DNA from: AP-15 sp963789025
GTDB lineage: Bacteria; Pseudomonadota; Alphaproteobacteria; ATCC43930; CGMCC-115725
Assembly: GCA_963789025.1 (NCBI GenBank)
Contig: CAWBIT010000002.1
Span: 56,881-120,880, forward strand
Reading direction: 5' to 3'
DNA length: 64,000 nt
Positions within the stretch are counted from its first letter, which is position 1. Every line of letters begins with the position of its first letter. Both the position numbers and the translations under genes were made by a program. Below are positions 60,806 to 64,000 of this stretch, in pieces. The notes beneath the pieces were generated by a model. The model had not been told where the DNA came from. It saw nothing but the letters and a program-made list of their open reading frames with translations, and ran no database searches.

Positions 60806-60906
60806 GTCCGATCTCCAGTCCTCTACGTCAGAGCGCTGCATGGGGGTTGCACTGTGCAGTATTTCGGAGAGATAGTCTCATAAAGCGTTTTTCCGACATC
60901 AGGCCG

Positions 60907-61044
60907 CTATCGCGCTAGCCGCTGTACAATATCGATCAGCTCGCGGTGCGTGGCGCTAGCAGGATCGCGGAATTTGTTGGCGGAGTGAGTGTCAGCAAGC
61001 CGGCTTAGGCGCAGCAGTTCATCCCTCGCAGACCGTCGCAGCAC
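60907..61044 (-). CDS. Possible small hypothetical protein
   Basis: A 45-codon frame with alphaproteobacterial codon use and a helical, charged sequence (SARDELLRLSRLADTHSANK, THRELIDIVQRLAR). It lies 26 bp downstream of the cupin gene on the same strand. The GTG start lacks a clear ribosome site, so it may also be the 3' end of a lost gene. Confidence 0.25.
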   Translation of the reverse strand: MLRRSARDELLRLSRLADTHSANKFRDPASATHRELIDIVQRLAR

Positions 61045-61070
61045 CTGATAGCTTTTGACTGAACCTGATG

Positions 61071-61520
61071 TCAAAAAGGCGGCGGACCGACGATTTCCCA
61101 GCCATGCCGGCGCCGCATCTCGTTGGCCTCCGGTCCATTGGTGGACCCGGCCGGCCGCGCCAACTGTTCCTCGAAAAAGCCGCCGGCACCGGCCGGGGTA
61201 TAGAGAAACAGCACGCGTCCGGTTTCGGCACCGGTATTTTTCCAGGCGTGCGGCACACCGCGTGGTAGGAAGGCACAGGTGCCCGGCCCGCCGACGGTGA
61301 CCTCATCTCCGATCTTAAACGTGATTTCGCCGCTCAGTACGTAGGCCACCTCGTCGCTGTCGCGGTGGAGATGGAATGTCGTCTCGGTGCCGGCCGGCGC
61401 GGTTTCCTCGAACAGCATGATGCTGTCGCCAGTATCGCGGCCCAGCCTGCTGCGAAGCGGCCATCCACGACAGCGACTGCAAATGGATGGAACTGCTGAC
61501 AATCGGGCAGATCGGACCAT
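61071..61520 (-). CDS. Cupin domain protein
   Basis: A small single cupin. The metal motifs are seen in TFHLHRDSDEVAYVLSGEI (first His pair and Glu) and FLPRGVPHAWKNTG (last His). Relatives usually carry about 40 more N-terminal residues with a defined strand; the first 28 residues here do not look like family sequence, so the true start may be ATG 61418 or the 5' end may be rearranged. Function unknown; many such proteins are quercetinase- or isomerase-like. Confidence 0.7.
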   Translation of the reverse strand: MVRSARLSAVPSICSRCRGWPLRSRLGRDTGDSIMLFEETAPAGTETTFHLHRDSDEVAYVLSGEITFKIGDEVTVGGPGTCAFLPRGVPHAWKNTGAETGRVLFLYTPAGAGGFFEEQLARPAGSTNGPEANEMRRRHGWEIVGPPPF

Positions 61521-61628
61521 TCAGGAAAGCAGGATCGCCGACCTCAAGACCATTACAAGATCCCAGGGGGCCTCAATTTTGGAGCCGACCCCTTGCGCTC
61601 GCCCGACGAGGCTGCGCCTGCATGCTCG
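61521..61628. other. Short spacer between ribH and cupin
   Basis: About 110 bp. No terminator hairpin with a T-run is seen, so read-through from ribH into the cupin gene is possible. Confidence 0.3.
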
Positions 61629-62120
61629 TCAGGACAGCGCCAGCAGGCGTCCGACCTTGTTGACCGTTGCGGCGCAAGCCGCTGCCGCCTCGGCGCCCTT
61701 AACGACGAAATGGTCGTAGAAGAACTTCTTGTGCTCGTCATGCTCATGGAAGTTCTGCGGCGTCAGGACGGCCGATATGACCGGCACTTTGGTGTCCAGT
61801 TGAACGCGCATCAGCCCGCTGATGACGGCTTCAGCGACGAACTCGTGCCGGTAAATGCCACCATCGACGATGAACCCGGCGGCAACGATGGCGGCATGGC
61901 GCCCGCTCTCGGCGAGCAACAGCGCGTGTAGCGGAATTTCCAACGATCCGGGCACCTCAAAGAAGTCAATGTCTGCGTCACCGAACCCGTGCTTGGCGAT
62001 TTCGGCAGTGAACGACACGCGGCATCGATCGACGATGTCCTTATGCCAGCAGGCTTGCACGAAGGCTATCCGTCGCGCGTTTCGATTTTCGGCAGTGGCT
62101 TGGTTCTGGCGCTGATTCAT
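61629..62120 (-). CDS. ribH: 6,7-dimethyl-8-ribityllumazine synthase, RibH2 type
   Basis: A 163-residue lumazine synthase, which condenses the RibA-derived pyrimidine with dihydroxybutanone phosphate in riboflavin synthesis. Seen are FVQACWHKDIVDRCRVSF, the substrate-binding DFFEVPGSLEIPLHALLLA and the catalytic histidine region DGGIYRHEFVAEAVISGLM. The residue pattern and the riboswitch fit the RibH2 form found in Rhizobiales and relatives. An FMN riboswitch lies immediately upstream. Confidence 0.93.
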   Translation of the reverse strand: MNQRQNQATAENRNARRIAFVQACWHKDIVDRCRVSFTAEIAKHGFGDADIDFFEVPGSLEIPLHALLLAESGRHAAIVAAGFIVDGGIYRHEFVAEAVISGLMRVQLDTKVPVISAVLTPQNFHEHDEHKKFFYDHFVVKGAEAAAACAATVNKVGRLLALS

Positions 62121-62202
62121 GGCTGCTCCTCGTCCTAAGAGACCAGAATCAGGGCGATACGGTCCTCAAAGGACGACACGCATGCGTGCGCCAAATCTTC
62201 CC

Positions 62203-62350
62203 GTTCTCTTCCATCCGGACTTTAACCGTCGGCTTCGGAATCGCACCGAATCCGCTGACCCCGCCGATTGCTCGGCGGGCGCTCGCGGGCTTTGGCGATC
62301 GCTCGCCATTTACCGCCGGTGGGGACTTTCACCCCGCCCCGAGAACGCGG
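62203..62350 (-). ncRNA. FMN riboswitch (RFN element)
   Basis: On the minus strand the element reads GTTCTCGGGGCGGGGTGAAA, CCCCACCGGCGGTAAAT, AGCCCGCGAGCG, GGTCAGCGGATTCGGTG, AGCCGACGGTTAAAGTCC and GGATGGAAGAGAAC in order. These are the conserved blocks of the FMN aptamer with its closing P1 stem. The spacer of about 80 bases to the ribH ATG would hold the expression platform. FMN should repress ribH. Confidence 0.96.
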
Positions 62351-62465
62351 TCGGACCGAAATCCGACCCATAGATTAACGCACCTCTCGCCAAACCATGC
62401 AACGATTTTCGCGAGCTCCTAGACCATGCCGAGCCGACAGAGAGATTTTCCACGGCCAATGACTA

Positions 62466-62951
62466 TTATCCGACCCCATGTGATTCATGCCGGGGCGGCA
62501 CTTGGGTGCGAACGAAGCTTGGACGCGTGCTGATCCGCTCCCACCACGGCCGGAGCCCAGCTTCGGCATCGAGCAGACGTTGGCCCTCGGGAGCCAATCG
62601 GAAGACCGCGAACATTGGGGCCGCGTGCAAGTCGGCCAAGCTGATGGACTTGCCGGCGAGCCAGGGGGCCTCATCCATCAACCCTGAGATCGCGGCCAGG
62701 CAGACCTCGGCCCGCGGCAAGGCAGCGGCAATTCGCTGCTCGTCGGGGGCGGCACCGCTGGCCGGCCGTGAGACGCGCTCGACGTAGATATCCCAGACGA
62801 GTGTCCGATAGGCGTAGCTGTCGAGGATGCTGATGATCTGGTTCATCCGCGCGCGGGCACGGGGATGTCCAGGTTGGAGCCGCGGCCCCGGAAACGCCTC
62901 GTCCACATATCGGGTGATCGCACCCGCTTCGTAGAGGCGAAATCCGGCGTG
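62466..62951 (-). pseudogene. Glutathione S-transferase, N-terminal domain missing
   Basis: The C-terminal helical GST domain is intact: GFRLYEAGAITRYVDEAFPG, DSYAYRTLVWDIYVERVS, APWLAGKSISLADLHAAPMF and GLRPWWERISTRPSFV. It begins in the last strand of the thioredoxin domain, immediately after an in-frame TAG at 62952. The glutathione-binding half is absent upstream, so this is a truncated gene. Confidence 0.75.
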
Positions 62952-63137
62952 CTAACCCGATCAATGCATGACTAAAATACATTGGGAGGGCGTACATCAG
63001 GGCACTCGCGTTTTGATTGCACTCCTGTGCGACGGGCATGAGGGATCACTGCCGCGGCAGCGGGTTTGTTTTTCGGGATTGGGGCGGCGCTGGGGTTGAA
63101 GAACGGAGGGCGATAGCGGGGCATCACGCCCCGGCTC
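62952..63137. other. Spacer between two gene remnants
   Basis: About 190 bp with no gene. It joins the point where the GST gene is cut to the end of the transposase remnant, so it may contain the terminal repeat of the lost insertion element. Confidence 0.35.
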
Positions 63138-63440
63138 TCAGGTGACGAGACGCGGGAGGCGGTCGAGCAGCATGGCGAAGATCGCCTGATCGGGGGCGCT
63201 GGTCGGCAGGTGGATCTTGACGTGGGTTTTCAGTTCGACGACGCGGGCGGCGAATTTGATCAGGCGCAGCCGCAAGGTGTCGAACTGCATGACCCGCCAC
63301 ACTGAGTGTTTGGGCATGACGCGGCGCATCGACCATAAGAGCCAACAAGCGCCGGCGTGCAGGAACAGAGTGTCCCGCGACGATGCGCAAATCCGGGAAC
63401 TCCAGGGCCACGTTGTTGAGGCTCAGGACTGGTTTCCGGC
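63138..63440 (-). mobile_element. IS1380-like transposase C-terminal remnant
   Basis: The last 63 codons (MRRVMPKHSVWRVMQFDTLR, KTHVKIHLPTSAPDQAIFAM) look like the C-terminal part of an IS1380-type DDE transposase. The preceding sequence (NNVALEFPDLRIVAG) continues in another frame, so the fragment is frameshifted and truncated. It probably explains the rearrangement of the neighbouring GST gene. Confidence 0.5.
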
Positions 63441-63771
63441 GACCAGCCGGCTGCCAACGCGCGTTCGTATCCCGGAAGGAGTTGGTTGTTCGGCTTTACG
63501 AGATGGAGGGTGATCATCATCACCGGTACTTAAGTCCTGAGTATCAGCGAAAGAAACTAAGAGTAAGGTCGGCCGACGTCCCCGCACGGGCTGAGACCGG
63601 CATTTTTGGGGGACTCCAAGTCTTCGGCCTTAATGACTGCTTTCGGTGCCGAGCTGGGGGTGCCTCAGGCGCGGCGACGCGGCGAATGCCGCCCCTTCGA
63701 AGATGACGCGGCCTCTGATAATGGGGGAGGTTATTCGGGAAGCTCACTTTGTTGCTCGACGTGTCGGAGCG
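63441..63771. other. Spacer, no gene seen
   Basis: About 330 bp of lower-GC DNA between the transposase remnant and the partial transporter. No frame or motif is convincing. Confidence 0.35.
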
Positions 63772-64000
63772 CTACTTCGCCACGAATAGCAAGATGACGC
63801 CACAGACTGTCGCAGTCACGCCGGCGATAAGCTGCGGTCTCAGATCTTCCTTGCTCAGGAATACACGGCTCAGTAGCAGGGTCACCAACGGATAGCTGGC
63901 AATGAGCGGCGAGATGATTGCAACTGGTCCGTATTCGAGCGCGCCGTACATCGCCAGAACACTCAGACCGTTGCACAGGCCGACCGCAGCAAACCAGAGC
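63772..64000 (-). CDS. EamA/DMT-type transporter, C-terminal part (runs off right edge)
   Basis: The visible 75 codons contain the last helices of a drug/metabolite transporter: LWFAAVGLCNGLSVLAMYGA, GPVAIISPLIASYPLVTLLL, SRVFLSKEDLRPQLIAGV and GVILLFVAK at the end. The P-x(4-6)-P-type loop and the E-D-L-R turn are typical of EamA repeats. The start lies beyond the window. Confidence 0.82.
   Translation of the reverse strand, partial: LWFAAVGLCNGLSVLAMYGALEYGPVAIISPLIASYPLVTLLLSRVFLSKEDLRPQLIAGVTATVCGVILLFVAK

Overview
The window is GC-rich, gene-dense DNA from an alphaproteobacterium. The evidence is the conserved block holA / parB-parA-rsmG-mnmG with parS sites, the split ATP synthase operon atpI-B-E-b'-b without F1 genes, RpoH with an RpoH box, the chain smc - DsbA-like - dciA - mutY, an FMN riboswitch before a RibH2-type lumazine synthase, and several families typical of the class (DUF3576, DUF6476, DUF992, DUF1194). 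It looks Rhodospirillales- or Rhizobiales-like; I cannot place it more closely from sequence alone. The parAB/parS block suggests that 9-15 kb lies near the replication origin.

Layout. 0-4.6 kb: a cluster joining a 6-pyruvoyl-tetrahydropterin-synthase homologue, a family-4 glycosyltransferase (cut by the left edge), a BchC-like dehydrogenase, a frameshifted CDP-alcohol phosphatidyltransferase and a GTP cyclohydrolase II carrying a degenerate RibB-like domain. 4.6-10.2 kb: yggS, a DUF3576 lipoprotein, leuS, lptE, holA. 10.3-14.7 kb: parB, parA, rsmG, mnmG with two parS sites. 14.7-18.8 kb: AT-richer DNA with an unrecognised 737-residue membrane protein behind a perfect CRP/FNR-type palindrome, followed by gene debris. 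18.8-25.3 kb: smc, a DsbA-like protein, dciA, mutY, rnhB. 25.6-27.9 kb: an IS91-type element. 28.4-34 kb: a B12-binding radical SAM protein lacking the first cluster cysteine, two envelope proteins and an ornithine/lysine-type decarboxylase. 34.1-36.1 kb: a natural fusion of a SAM methyltransferase and an ATP-grasp ligase. 36.5-44.1 kb: rluD, rpoH, anmK, tyrS and the Fo operon. 44.1-55.2 kb: hpnB and mostly single metabolic genes. 55.3-64 kb: an accessory zone with broken genes (PPOX-type, GST, NTF2-like, IS1380 remnant), regulators (LysR, Ada/AraC), small enzymes and the riboswitch-ribH pair.

A recurring theme is at least four families of dispersed palindromic repeats. Several lie inside or against genes and supply coding sequence, stop codons or start regions (mnmG, rsmG, lptE, anmK, the PPOX-type remnant). 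The most promising undescribed biology is the pterin/glycosyltransferase/RibA-like cluster at the left edge, the methyltransferase-ligase fusion, and the orphan membrane protein with its CRP-like operator. No tRNA, rRNA or CRISPR array was found. All functions are assigned by reading translated sequence and recalling family motifs; no database search was run.
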